NCBI RefSeq assembly: GCF_000974985.2
Contig: NZ_LAVA02000097.1
Location: 182,424 to 246,423 of the forward strand
DNA length: 64,000 nt
Reading direction: 5' to 3'
DNA from: Streptomyces mangrovisoli
Lineage (GTDB): Bacteria > Actinomycetota > Actinomycetes > Streptomycetales > Streptomycetaceae
The notes under the pieces are model-generated. The model was not told the origin of the DNA, searched no databases, and saw only the letters and a list, made by a program, of their open reading frames with translations. Of this stretch, positions 50,864 through 58,976 are shown piece by piece; within the stretch, counting starts at the first letter, position 1, and the number at the start of each line of letters is the position of its first letter. The position numbers were made by a program, and so were the translations under genes.

Positions 50864-51301
50864 CTACCCGTCTCCCATCGCCAGGTAGTCGTCCGGCGGG
50901 ATCTGCTCGATGTTCCGCAGCACGAAAGCGCTCGCACTTGCCCCCAGTGCGCCGGCGACTGCGCCGGACGTCGCCGCGAGCAGGACATCGGGATGGGAGC
51001 CGGACGGGTCGCTCAGCGCGCTGAGCGACAGATAGGCACCCAGTACGGCGCCCAGCAGCACCGCGCGGCGGTCGGAGTGCCAGCGCGCCGAGAACCCCTC
51101 GCTCTCCTCCACCGCCCGCGCGATGGCGACGGCAAGGGGCCCGGCGTCCGGCCGATTCACGATCTTGGTGGTCTGATCCGTCGTCGGAACCTCCCGGAAG
51201 ACCAGGCTTCCGATGTCGCCGAGTTCCTGGATGTCCCGGTCTCGGACATGCTGCTCATCCCCTTCGGGTCGGAGGTGACCGCGGCTTCGGCGGTGTCTCA
51301 C
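50864..51301 (-). CDS. Small two-helix membrane protein, holin-like
   Basis: The protein has 145 residues. GTG 51301 overlaps the stop of the SNase-like gene (GTGA), indicating coupling. A charged N-terminal half of about 75 residues is followed by two hydrophobic segments (RAVLLGAVLGAYLSLSAL and VLLAATSGAVAGALGASASAFVL) and a short acidic tail. Size, topology and position at the end of a run of wall and lipid hydrolases recall phage holins, but no holin family signature was recognised. It could equally be an immunity or anchoring protein. Confidence 0.6.
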   Translation of the reverse strand: MRHRRSRGHLRPEGDEQHVRDRDIQELGDIGSLVFREVPTTDQTTKIVNRPDAGPLAVAIARAVEESEGFSARWHSDRRAVLLGAVLGAYLSLSALSDPSGSHPDVLLAATSGAVAGALGASASAFVLRNIEQIPPDDYLAMGDG

Positions 51302-52158
51302 CCTTCGTCGAAGACGAGGTTCTCCGGGGGCTCCGTCATGCGTACCGTCTGGCCGTTGCTGACCTCGATCACGTTGTGCAGGCCCACGCAGCGTTTACCA
51401 GTGGACAGGATCGTGAAGCGGTCCTGGATGCCGGCGAGGTAGGCCGGGAAGCAGGCCACCGAGGGGTTCTCGAGCTGGAGGTAGTCGACGAGCCGGCGGA
51501 AGAGCTTCGGGAGCAGTACGACGTCGTCGGTGATCGACGACAGTCCGGTGACCTTCGCCCCGCTGGTGGTGGTGTCGCTCGGCCACAGCCCGAGACCCGC
51601 TGTCTGCGCCTGGCGGGCGGCAGTCGTCAACTCCGTGCGCAGACTCGGGAACAGGCTCCGGTAGAACGTGGGGTAGACCAGGCCCGTGGTGACCAGGTGG
51701 TGGTTGGCCGTCTGCTGGAGCATGGCGACGTCCACGTCCACATCGACACCGCTCGCGCCCACGGAGGCACCGCGCCCGGCCAGGGCGATGCACCGGCCGT
51801 GGATGTCGGCGCCACTGGTGAGGACGTAACCCGGGACCGTGTCGGGTACGGCGGCGGTCACCGTCTCGTCCGGTCCCTGCTGGACGTCGGTGAACCCCAG
51901 CCAGCCGAGCAGCTCGTCGCGTGCGGCATGGGCGAACTGCAAGGGCTGGTGGACGCGGTGGGGACCGTAGTGGGTCTCGGGGGCGTCGATCGCGTCCAGG
52001 CGGAGGGCGGCGCGACCCAGCGCGTCGTGCTTGACCGCGCGGCCCCTGCTGTTCACGAGGTCCCAGTCCTGCGGATCCGTGGGCGTGAACCGGACCGTGT
52101 CACCGTCCGGTTGGGTTCCCTTGATCTGGAAGGCTCCGTTGATCAGAAGCATCGTCAT
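51298..52158 (-). CDS. SNase-like (thermonuclease-fold) protein with extra C-terminal domain
   Basis: The protein has 286 residues. ATG 52158 has GGAGG 10 bases upstream. Residues about 15-170 match the staphylococcal nuclease fold: GDTVRFTP, then ALRLDAIDAPETHY with the expected Arg and Glu, and FAHAARDELLGWLGF. The usual short fold is extended by loops and by about 100 further residues (LFRRLVDYLQLENPSVACFPAYLAGIQDRF). There is no signal peptide, unlike most secreted nucleases. It is part of the minus-strand lysis-like cassette. DNA or RNA cleavage is inferred from the fold. Confidence 0.8.
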   Translation of the reverse strand: MTMLLINGAFQIKGTQPDGDTVRFTPTDPQDWDLVNSRGRAVKHDALGRAALRLDAIDAPETHYGPHRVHQPLQFAHAARDELLGWLGFTDVQQGPDETVTAAVPDTVPGYVLTSGADIHGRCIALAGRGASVGASGVDVDVDVAMLQQTANHHLVTTGLVYPTFYRSLFPSLRTELTTAARQAQTAGLGLWPSDTTTSGAKVTGLSSITDDVVLLPKLFRRLVDYLQLENPSVACFPAYLAGIQDRFTILSTGKRCVGLHNVIEVSNGQTVRMTEPPENLVFDEG

Positions 52159-52280
52159 GTCGGTCACCCCTCCAACAGGGTTGTTCGACGAGTCCAACAG
52201 GGTTGCTCGACGGGCGGGTTGTCCGGATGCAGGGCCCTTCACGGCGGGCCTCGACCTCGCCTCGGCCCTGGGTCCCCGCC

Positions 52281-53033
52281 TCAGCCCTGGGCCGCCGCGA
52301 GCCGGAGCCATGTCTGATGGCCGACGATCCCGTCCGCCGTCAGCGAGTTGTCGGTCTGGAACCACTTCACCGCCGCCCCGGTGAGGGGACCGAAGTTCCC
52401 GTCGACGACGAGCGGCGGCTGCCGGCCGAGGGCGTTCAGCCGGAGCTGGATGTTCTTCACGCCTTCGCCGACGGTCCCGTTCCGGGCGAAGGGCTGGTCC
52501 GCCGCGAGGCGTTCCGCGCGGTTCGGGTGGTCGGCGAGCCACTGGGCGAGATCGTCGGGCAGGTCGACCGGCCCGTGCTCCTCGCCGGTCCGCCAGCCCT
52601 CGACCCGCTGGATCTCCTGGGCGAACACGGTGATCTGGCCGTCGTCGAGTGCGCTGAGGGGCGTGTCGGTGCCGACGCCCAGGGTGTCGGCGACGCGTTG
52701 GGCGTACGCCTGCGGGTCGTTCGCACCGTGCCCGGCGGGGGCGTAGGCCCGCATGACATCGAGCACGGTCTTTTCGCGGCGGTTCGACAGATACTGCCGG
52801 ACGGCCTCGAACCCGGTCTGCTCGTCGGGGAAGACGGCGAAGATGTCGTTGTGCTTCCCCGCGTAGGCGCCGTACCGCTCCGCCTCGCCGGAGCTGATGA
52901 TGTTTCCCGGATTGCGGTCGTTCCACGACGCCGTGCCTCCCGTCCGCATCACGTCGTCGAAGAAGACGTGGTCGACTCCGAGGATGCTGACGACGTCACC
53001 GGCTTCCACATCGGACACATCGGCCCAGGGCAT
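52281..53033 (-). CDS. Lysozyme-like/peptidoglycan-binding protein without signal peptide
   Basis: The protein has 250 residues. Residues about 30-130 include WNDRNPGNIISSGEAERYGAYAGKHNDIFAVFPDEQTGFEAVRQYL, the pattern of a lysozyme-fold domain found in phage and prophage lysins. Residues about 185-248 are a PG_binding_1 module (GVKNIQLRLNALGRQPPLVVDGNFGPLTGAAVKWFQ). The first 30 residues include a small strand-rich start. No export signal. It lies 21 bp downstream of the unknown gene of the same cassette. Confidence 0.8.
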   Translation of the reverse strand: MPWADVSDVEAGDVVSILGVDHVFFDDVMRTGGTASWNDRNPGNIISSGEAERYGAYAGKHNDIFAVFPDEQTGFEAVRQYLSNRREKTVLDVMRAYAPAGHGANDPQAYAQRVADTLGVGTDTPLSALDDGQITVFAQEIQRVEGWRTGEEHGPVDLPDDLAQWLADHPNRAERLAADQPFARNGTVGEGVKNIQLRLNALGRQPPLVVDGNFGPLTGAAVKWFQTDNSLTADGIVGHQTWLRLAAAQG

Positions 53034-53054
53034 GGGGTCCTCCTCGGTGGGATG

Positions 53055-53789
53055 TCAAAGCGCCGTGCGCCAGGGGAGAAGGTCGAAGAAGTGGTGTTCG
53101 GCCGCCGGCTCGTAGCGCAGCAGACCGACACGGCGCGGGACCCGGGACGAGGTCACCCACCTGAACGCCTCCTCTCCGGCCTCGGCCAGGGATTCGGACA
53201 CCGCGCCGTGCCAGTGACCGGCGTCGGCGAGCGGATCGTCCGCCGGCTGGGACGCGGGAGTGGACCCGGGGGCGGTCTCGGGGCCGGTCTCGGGGGCAGA
53301 CCCGGGAGCGGACTCGGACAGGCCGACCGGCAGGTACAGCCGTGTGACGCCCTTGTCGGCGCAGGCCCGCGCGAGCAGACGGCCGGTGAGCCCGTTGGCG
53401 TCCTCGCTGCCGGGCGCGAAGTGCGCCAGCACCACCCGCAGGGGCGGTTCGCCGACACAGGGCCAGCTCTGCGCGTAGTCCGCGCTCTCCGCCTGCCCCG
53501 TCTCACCGCTGTCACGAGGGCCGTACGGCACTTCGGCCCCGCCGTCGGCATCGGGGCGCGGGCCCCGGTCGAAGTACGCCCAACGCCAGCCGTCCAGGCG
53601 CCCGTCGGCGTTGCCCGCCTCGGCACCCTGCGCCCAGGCCTCCGCGTAGTCGGGGCTGCGGACGAGTGGGGTCGGGGGTGTGGTGGGCGGCCTGCTGATG
53701 CCCGCGTCGTAGCCGTTCTGCCAGGCGCCGATCCGGACCGGCAGGAAGTCGCCCGGCTCCGTGGGGACGGGATAGGGATTGCCGTGCAT
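53055..53789 (-). CDS. Hypothetical protein of the lysis-like cassette
   Basis: The protein has 244 residues from ATG 53789 (GGAG upstream). It is not recognised. The first half has two Gly/Ala-rich helical motifs around aromatic residues (WQNGYDAGISRP and YAEAWAQGAEAGNADGRLDGWRWAYF). The second half looks like an alpha/beta fold (LRVVLAHFAPG, LTGRLLARACADKGVTRLYLPVGL), followed by a Ser/Pro/Gly linker and HWHGAVSESLAEAGEEAFRWVTS. No signal peptide or membrane helix. Confidence 0.7.
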   Translation of the reverse strand: MHGNPYPVPTEPGDFLPVRIGAWQNGYDAGISRPPTTPPTPLVRSPDYAEAWAQGAEAGNADGRLDGWRWAYFDRGPRPDADGGAEVPYGPRDSGETGQAESADYAQSWPCVGEPPLRVVLAHFAPGSEDANGLTGRLLARACADKGVTRLYLPVGLSESAPGSAPETGPETAPGSTPASQPADDPLADAGHWHGAVSESLAEAGEEAFRWVTSSRVPRRVGLLRYEPAAEHHFFDLLPWRTAL

Positions 53790-53809
53790 GGCTAAGCTCC
53801 TTCCCCGGT

Positions 53810-54481
53810 TCACCAGTTGGGCTTGGCGACATCGCCGTAGGACCAGCTGGAGCCCTTCGACATCTCGAAGTGCAGGTGTGGTCCGGTGGCGTTGCCGGTG
53901 GCACCGACCTTGCCCAGTTGCTGGCCGGCGGTGACCTTCTGGCCGTCCTTGACCTGGCGTTGGGAGAGGTGGCAGTAGGTGTAGACGTGGTGGTTGTCGG
54001 CGCGCAGGCCGATCCACTGGCCGTAGGCGCCGCCGTTGGCATTGGACCAGGCGACGGTGCCGTCGCGCACGGCGACCACGGGGACGCCCGGCTGGGCCGC
54101 GAAGTCCTGGCCGGTGTGGCGGCCGACGCCGTCGGGCTTCCAGGCGTAGGGACCGCGGGAGAAGAACTCGAAGGTGACCTTGTGCCCAGGCACCGGGGAC
54201 GGCACATGTCCGTTGCCGTGCGGGTGCGTCGGGGGAGCGCCGACGCGGAACCCGGCCTTGGCGCCGAGCTTGGTCAGGGAGACCCTCCCGGGGATGCCGT
54301 CGGCCGCGTCGCCCTTGAAGCCCTGGGCGAGTTGCTCGGCCCGGTAGGCGGCCTTGGTCTGCTCGCCGAAGTGGCCCGTCGCACCACCGGGGATCGGATG
54401 CCCCTGCGCGATCAACGCCTTCTGGACGGTGCGTATGTCGTCGTTCGTCTTGCCGAACTGGACGTTGGACAGTGCGACCAT
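53810..54481 (-). CDS. M23 metallopeptidase with N-terminal peptidoglycan-binding module
   Basis: The protein has 223 residues. Residues 1-80 are a PG-binding module of the type found in actinophage lysins (FGKTNDDIRTVQKALIAQGHPIPGG, GHFGEQTKAAYRAEQ). Residues about 100-215 are an M23/LytM domain: HTGQD gives His122 and Asp126, and GPHLHFEM gives His202 and His204. It cleaves peptide cross-bridges in peptidoglycan. There is no signal peptide, so it resembles an endolysin rather than an autolysin. Confidence 0.9.
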   Translation of the reverse strand: MVALSNVQFGKTNDDIRTVQKALIAQGHPIPGGATGHFGEQTKAAYRAEQLAQGFKGDAADGIPGRVSLTKLGAKAGFRVGAPPTHPHGNGHVPSPVPGHKVTFEFFSRGPYAWKPDGVGRHTGQDFAAQPGVPVVAVRDGTVAWSNANGGAYGQWIGLRADNHHVYTYCHLSQRQVKDGQKVTAGQQLGKVGATGNATGPHLHFEMSKGSSWSYGDVAKPNW

Positions 54482-54504
54482 GACGGCTCCCTTCCTGTCG
54501 TCCG

Positions 54505-56106
54505 TCAGTCCCAGGGGGTGACGGTGAGCCGGATGCGGGCGTCGTCCCCGAGGATCGGGGCGGCGGTGGCGGGCAGTCGGATGTGGTTCACCCAGAGGTC
54601 GGGGGCGGGGTTCTCGTCGCCGAGGGCGCTCCGGCCGTCAGGCCGGTAGTCGCTGATCGGGCCGGTGATCGTGGAGTTCCAGGTGGCGGAGAGTGCGGGC
54701 GCGGTGGAGCGCGTGGGCGCGGTGGAGGGTTCGGGCCCGGCGGCGGGGTCAGGTCCGGCGACGAAGTCGGGTCCGGCAGCGGGGCCGGCGCCCACGTCGA
54801 CGATGAGGATGTCGTCGAAGTCCGCGGTCTGTTCCAGGTGGTCGTTGAAGCTCAGCAGTCCGTCGTGCCGTTGCAGCGACAGGATGCGCAGGTGCAGCGC
54901 GTAGCGCAGGGTGTCGGAGTTCTCGGCACGCAGGCCGCTGTGGAGGAAGGTGTCGACCAGGGGGAGGCAGGTCTCGCCGTCCGCGCCGCCGCCCAGGCCG
55001 CCGTCGGCGTTCTGCAACTGGATCGGACACCACTGCGCGCTCGTCCGTTCGTGCGTGACGATCTGCAGACCGCGTACCGACAGCCGTACCTCGGCCTGCC
55101 ACGCCGTGTCGCCGCGCGGGGGCAGGTGCGCGCCCACGAGCGCCGCCTCCACCCGGAGGTCGCCGAACAGGAATCGGCGTAGATTCTGGTAGCCCTCCTC
55201 GGAGTTGACGAGGCCGTAGCGTCCGCTGTGGCTGCGGTGCACATACGACTGGTGGGCACCGGGAACGTAGGCGTTGTCGATCTGCACCAGCCCGTCGCTG
55301 CGCGGCCCGACCGTGGCCGCCGACAGGCCGTACGCCACCTCGTAGTCCGTCGGGTCGGTGCCGATCAGGCAGAAGACGCGGTTCCGGGGGAAGGCGAGCG
55401 GCTGCTCCGGGGGCATCGCGCGGGGGTCCCAGGACACTGGCGGCCCGTCGGGGTCGGTGAGTGTCTTCGGCGTCAGGTACTCGTACATCCGCCGCGGCCC
55501 GAAGATGTCGGCGCCGTTGACGCCGGTGAGGTCGCGCAGCCGTTCCAGCACGCCGTGTCCGACGTCGAAGGCGATGCCGCCGTGCGGGGTGCCGTAGGTG
55601 AAGAACTTGCCGACGACCTCGGCGGGGTCCCGGCCCAGGTCGGGCAGGATCTTCTGGATCAGGCAGCGGCAGACGAGTCCGCCCATGGAGTGGGCGACCA
55701 GGTGGACCTGGGGCGCGCCGGACTTCTCCTTGATCGTCTCGATGAGCCGCAGCAGGTCCTCCGCGGCCGTCTCCAACCGGAACTCGTGCGGGTGGGCGCC
55801 CCAGGTGGTCGCGGACGCGTCGTAGAAGCGGTGGATCCAGATGCTGTCGGGCGGTATCCGGGGGTGGGTGGCCAGGTAGAGCTCCTGGCCGCCGTCGACG
55901 ATGATCTGGTAGCCCTCGTCCAGGTGCAGCCGCAGCAGCGGGCTCTCGAACTGGTAGAAACTCGGTGCGTCGTCCGCTCCGATACGGATGTGGGTGGAAC
56001 CCTCGTTGAATCCGTAGAACGGGTCCGTCACGACCTTGTCGATGCCGGCCGTGTTGCCGGCGTATCCGCGGACGTAGACGATGGGCAGCTTCGGGGCCGG
56101 TGCCAT
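54505..56106 (-). CDS. Lipase/esterase of alpha/beta-hydrolase fold with C-terminal beta-rich domain
   Basis: The protein has 533 residues from ATG 56106 behind GGAGGA. The N-terminal 330 residues are lipase-like: IVYVRGYAGNTAG, nucleophile elbow VHLVAHSMGGLVCR (about residue 145), FFTYGTPHGG, SDGLVQIDNAYVPGAHQSYVHRSHSG with a likely catalytic His. The C-terminal 200 residues are strand-rich (VRLSVRGLQIVTHERTSA, YALHLRILSLQRHD, RIRLTVTPWD). No signal peptide. In a cassette with wall hydrolases it is comparable in role to phage LysB-type esterases, but this is only analogy. Confidence 0.85.
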   Translation of the reverse strand: MAPAPKLPIVYVRGYAGNTAGIDKVVTDPFYGFNEGSTHIRIGADDAPSFYQFESPLLRLHLDEGYQIIVDGGQELYLATHPRIPPDSIWIHRFYDASATTWGAHPHEFRLETAAEDLLRLIETIKEKSGAPQVHLVAHSMGGLVCRCLIQKILPDLGRDPAEVVGKFFTYGTPHGGIAFDVGHGVLERLRDLTGVNGADIFGPRRMYEYLTPKTLTDPDGPPVSWDPRAMPPEQPLAFPRNRVFCLIGTDPTDYEVAYGLSAATVGPRSDGLVQIDNAYVPGAHQSYVHRSHSGRYGLVNSEEGYQNLRRFLFGDLRVEAALVGAHLPPRGDTAWQAEVRLSVRGLQIVTHERTSAQWCPIQLQNADGGLGGGADGETCLPLVDTFLHSGLRAENSDTLRYALHLRILSLQRHDGLLSFNDHLEQTADFDDILIVDVGAGPAAGPDFVAGPDPAAGPEPSTAPTRSTAPALSATWNSTITGPISDYRPDGRSALGDENPAPDLWVNHIRLPATAAPILGDDARIRLTVTPWD

Positions 56107-56128
56107 GCCGTCCTCCAGGAGGGCTGGG

Positions 56129-56827
56129 TCAGCATTCGCCCACACCGGGCAGCCAGGCGTCCGGGTGGTCGACGAAGATGTTGGACAGGTAGCCGCCGAG
56201 GGCCGGAACGTAGGACCAGGCGTCGTTGACATGGCCGGCGGTGCTCACCGTGTCGCCCCGGGTCTGGCACTGCACCGTCACCCGTGTCGGGCCGGGCAGC
56301 ACGGCGACGACTGGGGCGTCGAGGCGGGGCGCCGACCTGACGTTGACGGAGGTTCCCCAGGTGACGAAGTCGGTGGTCGCGGCGTCGCCCCCGCCGTCGG
56401 CGTCACCCCCGCCGTCCGGACTCTCGCCGAAGGCGGCCAGCCGCCAGTCCTGCGGGTCGTCGCAGAGCGGGTCGGCGACCACGGAGAGGTGGAAGTGCTT
56501 CTCGTGGGGGTTGGGCCCGTCGTACGGCGCCCACTGCCAGTCGTTGCGGGTGGCGATACGGCGATTCGCTATGACGTACTTGACGCGCGGGTCGCGGCTG
56601 TCCAGCACCTGGTCGGCCATCTGCTGGATGTCGAGGCCGTGGGCCGGATCGTGGGTGAAGTCACGAGCGGTGACGATCCCCGGCCCGTACCAGGGGTTGT
56701 GGTCGCTGTCGCGCGTCTGGTGGGCCGCGTCGCCGATGCCGCCGTCGGAGAGGATGCTGCGTCCGGGGAAGTGCTCGTCGAACTGACGCCGAAGCGTCTC
56801 CAGGCTCTCTGCGACACGCCAGGACAT
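56129..56827 (-). CDS. M15-like (phage-type) peptidase with SH3 domain
   Basis: The protein has 232 residues. Residues 1-120 show a lysin-like M15 zinc pattern: GIGDAAHQTRDSDHNPWYGPGIVTARDFTHDPAHG and NPHEKHFHLSV, with His36, Asp56 and His113 as candidate ligands. A Gly/Asp linker precedes an SH3b module (about 145-205, GTSVNVRSAPRLDAPVVAVLPGPTRVTV), which commonly binds wall peptides. No signal peptide. It starts 130 bp after the end of the C2-like gene. Confidence 0.87.
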   Translation of the reverse strand: MSWRVAESLETLRRQFDEHFPGRSILSDGGIGDAAHQTRDSDHNPWYGPGIVTARDFTHDPAHGLDIQQMADQVLDSRDPRVKYVIANRRIATRNDWQWAPYDGPNPHEKHFHLSVVADPLCDDPQDWRLAAFGESPDGGGDADGGGDAATTDFVTWGTSVNVRSAPRLDAPVVAVLPGPTRVTVQCQTRGDTVSTAGHVNDAWSYVPALGGYLSNIFVDHPDAWLPGVGEC

Positions 56828-56956
56828 GGCGGCCTCCGGGTGCGGTCGGGGGATCGGGGGGGTGGGCGGTGGGGCGGTCGATGGGGTGCTCGATGGGATG
56901 TCCTGGGCCGATCAGCCAGATGGCCGATCCGCCGATCGGTGTGTTCGGTCAGCCGT

Positions 56957-57439
56957 TCAGTCGACGTGGTACTCGACGTAGTAGTAGGAGTGCTCCTCCT
57001 CGGAGTGGGCGAGCTTGGAGAGGCTGCCGCTGCCCTGCTCGTCCTCGGTGATGGTGACCGAGCCGAGGAGGTCGTCGGCCGAGACGTCGTCCTGGTCCCA
57101 CAGGAAGACGTCCTGCGAGCCGTCCACGGTGAGCTGGACGCCCAGCGGGATCTGCGCGCCGGCGCCCGCGGAGAACGTGGATCCGCCGGGCCACACCGCG
57201 TGGTCCGCTCCGGCGTTCGAATCGGTGGTGACGTACAGATCGTCCGGCTCGTCGTCCAGTGCGGACTGGATCATCTGGCCGACGTCCGGGTTGCCGGTCA
57301 CCTGCTGGAGGACGGACCCGCCCGGCACCAGGTTGTAGACGGGCTGAAGCAGGCCGTCGATCACTCCCGCCAGGGAGAAGTCGGTCGAGGTCGAGGGCCG
57401 CAGACATACGATCTCGTCGATGGTCGCCGTGGCAGTCAT
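56957..57439 (-). CDS. C2-like domain protein of the lysis-like cassette
   Basis: The protein has 160 residues from ATG 57439. A short helical start (VIDGLLQPVYNLVPGGSVLQQV) is followed by a beta-sandwich: DDLYVTTDSN..HAVWPGG, IPLGVQLTVDGSQDVFLWDQDDVSADDLLGSVTI, and EEHSYYYVEYHVD. The acidic WDQDD..DDLLG loop matches calcium-binding loops of C2-like modules. It may attach to membranes or surfaces. It is the first cassette gene after the SARP regulator. Confidence 0.72.
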   Translation of the reverse strand: MTATATIDEIVCLRPSTSTDFSLAGVIDGLLQPVYNLVPGGSVLQQVTGNPDVGQMIQSALDDEPDDLYVTTDSNAGADHAVWPGGSTFSAGAGAQIPLGVQLTVDGSQDVFLWDQDDVSADDLLGSVTITEDEQGSGSLSKLAHSEEEHSYYYVEYHVD

Positions 57440-57497
57440 CCTGTGCTCCGTTCGCTTCGAAGGTCCCGCGTACGAAGCTACGGACACGGCGTCAGCC

Positions 57498-57572
57498 CGG
57501 CGTCAGCCCTTCGTCATCCGCTCGGCGTCAGCCCTTAGTCATCCGCTCGGCGTCAGCCCTTCGTCAACCGCC
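57498..57572. repeat. Three 25-bp direct repeats
   Basis: Units starting at 57498, 57523 and 57548 share cggcgtcagccctt followed by cgtcatccgct with one or two changes. They fill the gap between the C2-like gene and the SARP gene, and the SARP stop lies in the third unit. Confidence 0.85.
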
Positions 57573-58454
57573 CGGGGACGCGTCCGGGGACACGTCGGGG
57601 AATGCGTCCGGGGACACCTCGGGGAATCGGTCCGGGGACACCTCGGGGAACGGATCCGGGGATCCGTCCGGCGATACGTCCGGGAACGCGTCCGGAGTCA
57701 CGTCCGCCCCGGGCCCGCTGCACTCGGGGCTCGCGCCCACCCCGTGATGCGACAGCATCCGCGTGAACTGGGGCGACGGCTCGACGCCGAGTTCCTCGCG
57801 CAGCAGCTCCCGGAACGAGCGGTACTGGCGGACCGCCTCGATGAGGTTGCCCTCCGCGAGGTGCGCGGACACCGCCGCCCGGTGCGCGGTCTCGCGCAGG
57901 GGCTCCGTGCGGACGCTCGCCCACGCCGCCTCCAGGGCGAGTGCCGGCTTGCCGTCGCGTACGAGGGCCTCGGCCAGGGCGTCGAGCGCGTGCAGCCGCA
58001 GCTGCCGCAGCCGTTCGCGTTCCAGCAGGACCCACTCCTCGTCCCAGCCGGGCAGCAGTTCCTCTCCCCCGAGCAGTCCCGGCGGGAGCTGACCGTCGCC
58101 GGACAGCACGCCGCGCCGAAGGACACCGAGGGCCATCTCGGTGAAGTCCTGCACGTCGACGCGGAGCGTCGGTGCGAGCACCAGCGCCTCGCCCGTGCAC
58201 CTGAGCAGTGGCTGCTCGCCCCGTGGCAGCTTCCACAAGGTGGTGCGCAGGCTGCCCCGGGCGTGCTCCTCGGTGACCTCGGGCCACAGCGTTCCGGCGA
58301 GGACGGTACGGGGCACGCACCTGCGCAGTCCGATGATCGCGAGCAGGCGTTGGGCGTTGCGGCCCAGTTCGACGGGCTCGGCGTCGTACTCGAGCCGGAA
58401 CTGGCCGAGCAATCGCAATTGAGGAGGGGACGCCACCTTGATCGCCTCGCTCAT
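57564..58454 (-). CDS. SARP-type (AfsR/DnrI/RedD-like) transcriptional activator
   Basis: The protein has 296 residues from ATG 58454. An OmpR-like winged helix spans about 10-95 (LRLLGQFRLEYDAEPVELGRNAQRLLAIIGLRR, EEHARGSLRTTLWKLP). A BTAD domain follows at about 100-245 (LLPGWDEEWVLLERERLRQLRLHALDALAEALVRDGKPALALEAAWASV, EGNLIEAVRQYRSFRELLREELGVEPSPQF). The last 45 residues are a Pro/Asp/Ser repeat tail (PDxFP(D/E)VSPD) from DNA minirepeats. SARPs bind heptameric repeats and activate pathway genes. It lies directly upstream of, and on the same strand as, the lysis-like cassette, which makes that its likely target. Confidence 0.9.
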   Translation of the reverse strand: MSEAIKVASPPQLRLLGQFRLEYDAEPVELGRNAQRLLAIIGLRRCVPRTVLAGTLWPEVTEEHARGSLRTTLWKLPRGEQPLLRCTGEALVLAPTLRVDVQDFTEMALGVLRRGVLSGDGQLPPGLLGGEELLPGWDEEWVLLERERLRQLRLHALDALAEALVRDGKPALALEAAWASVRTEPLRETAHRAAVSAHLAEGNLIEAVRQYRSFRELLREELGVEPSPQFTRMLSHHGVGASPECSGPGADVTPDAFPDVSPDGSPDPFPEVSPDRFPEVSPDAFPDVSPDASPGG

Positions 58455-58923
58455 GAGGGTTGGCCGGTTGAGCGGGCCGCGGGTCCTCTGTCCACCCACG
58501 CCGACGGCGTGTCGCCGCCCGTCGGTGCAGCCGAGCCTGTCGCAGGCTCGGAGAGAGCCTCTCACCATCAGTTTCGGCCGTTGTGACCAGGACATGCAAC
58601 TCCGCGTGGCGGGCGGCTGGTCCCCGACACGTCCGCCGAGGACGCGGACGGCTGCGCCGGAGGGTTCGTGCCGGGGGACGACCGGGGCGCGGGTCCGGGG
58701 GCCTTTCGGCCCGGGCCGTCGGGTGGCGGTTCCATCGAGGCGGCTCAATGTGCTGCGTGGCACGGGAGGTTGCGCCTCGGGGCGGCCGACGGCGGGGCCG
58801 ATGCCGCGGTGACGTCCAGGAGGAGGGCGATGTGACCTCGGCCTACTCCGGGCCGGCGGGCGGCCGACGGTCCGCCACGGCGCCGGACACCCGGGGCGAC
58901 CGCCCGGTTTCCCCCTGACGGGC
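58455..58923. other. 469-bp divergent intergenic region
   Basis: This region lies between the SARP gene (minus) and the PadR gene (plus). Open frames here have no recognisable protein pattern. It should contain the SARP promoter; nothing specific was identified apart from the PadR promoter at its end. Confidence 0.4.
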
Positions 58924-58963
58924 TTGCCTCCGGCGGTCGATTCCGTATAGTCGGATCCGACTA
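58924..58963 (+). promoter_or_regulatory. PadR promoter with overlapping 16-bp palindrome
   Basis: TTGCCT (58924-58929) and TATAGT (58946-58951) are 16 bp apart. The -10 box overlaps the perfect palindrome TAGTCGGATCCGACTA (58948-58963), which ends just before the ribosome binding site AGGAG. This layout predicts repression by the PadR protein encoded next. Confidence 0.7.
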
Positions 58964-58976
58964 ATAGGAGTCGGTG

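Noticed and set aside
57498..57572. CRISPR-like array
   Set aside because: The 25-bp repeats are directly adjacent with no unique spacers, so this is a tandem repeat.
50864..58454. Intact prophage or contractile injection system
   Set aside because: No tail sheath, tube, baseplate, capsid, terminase or integrase gene is present within the window.
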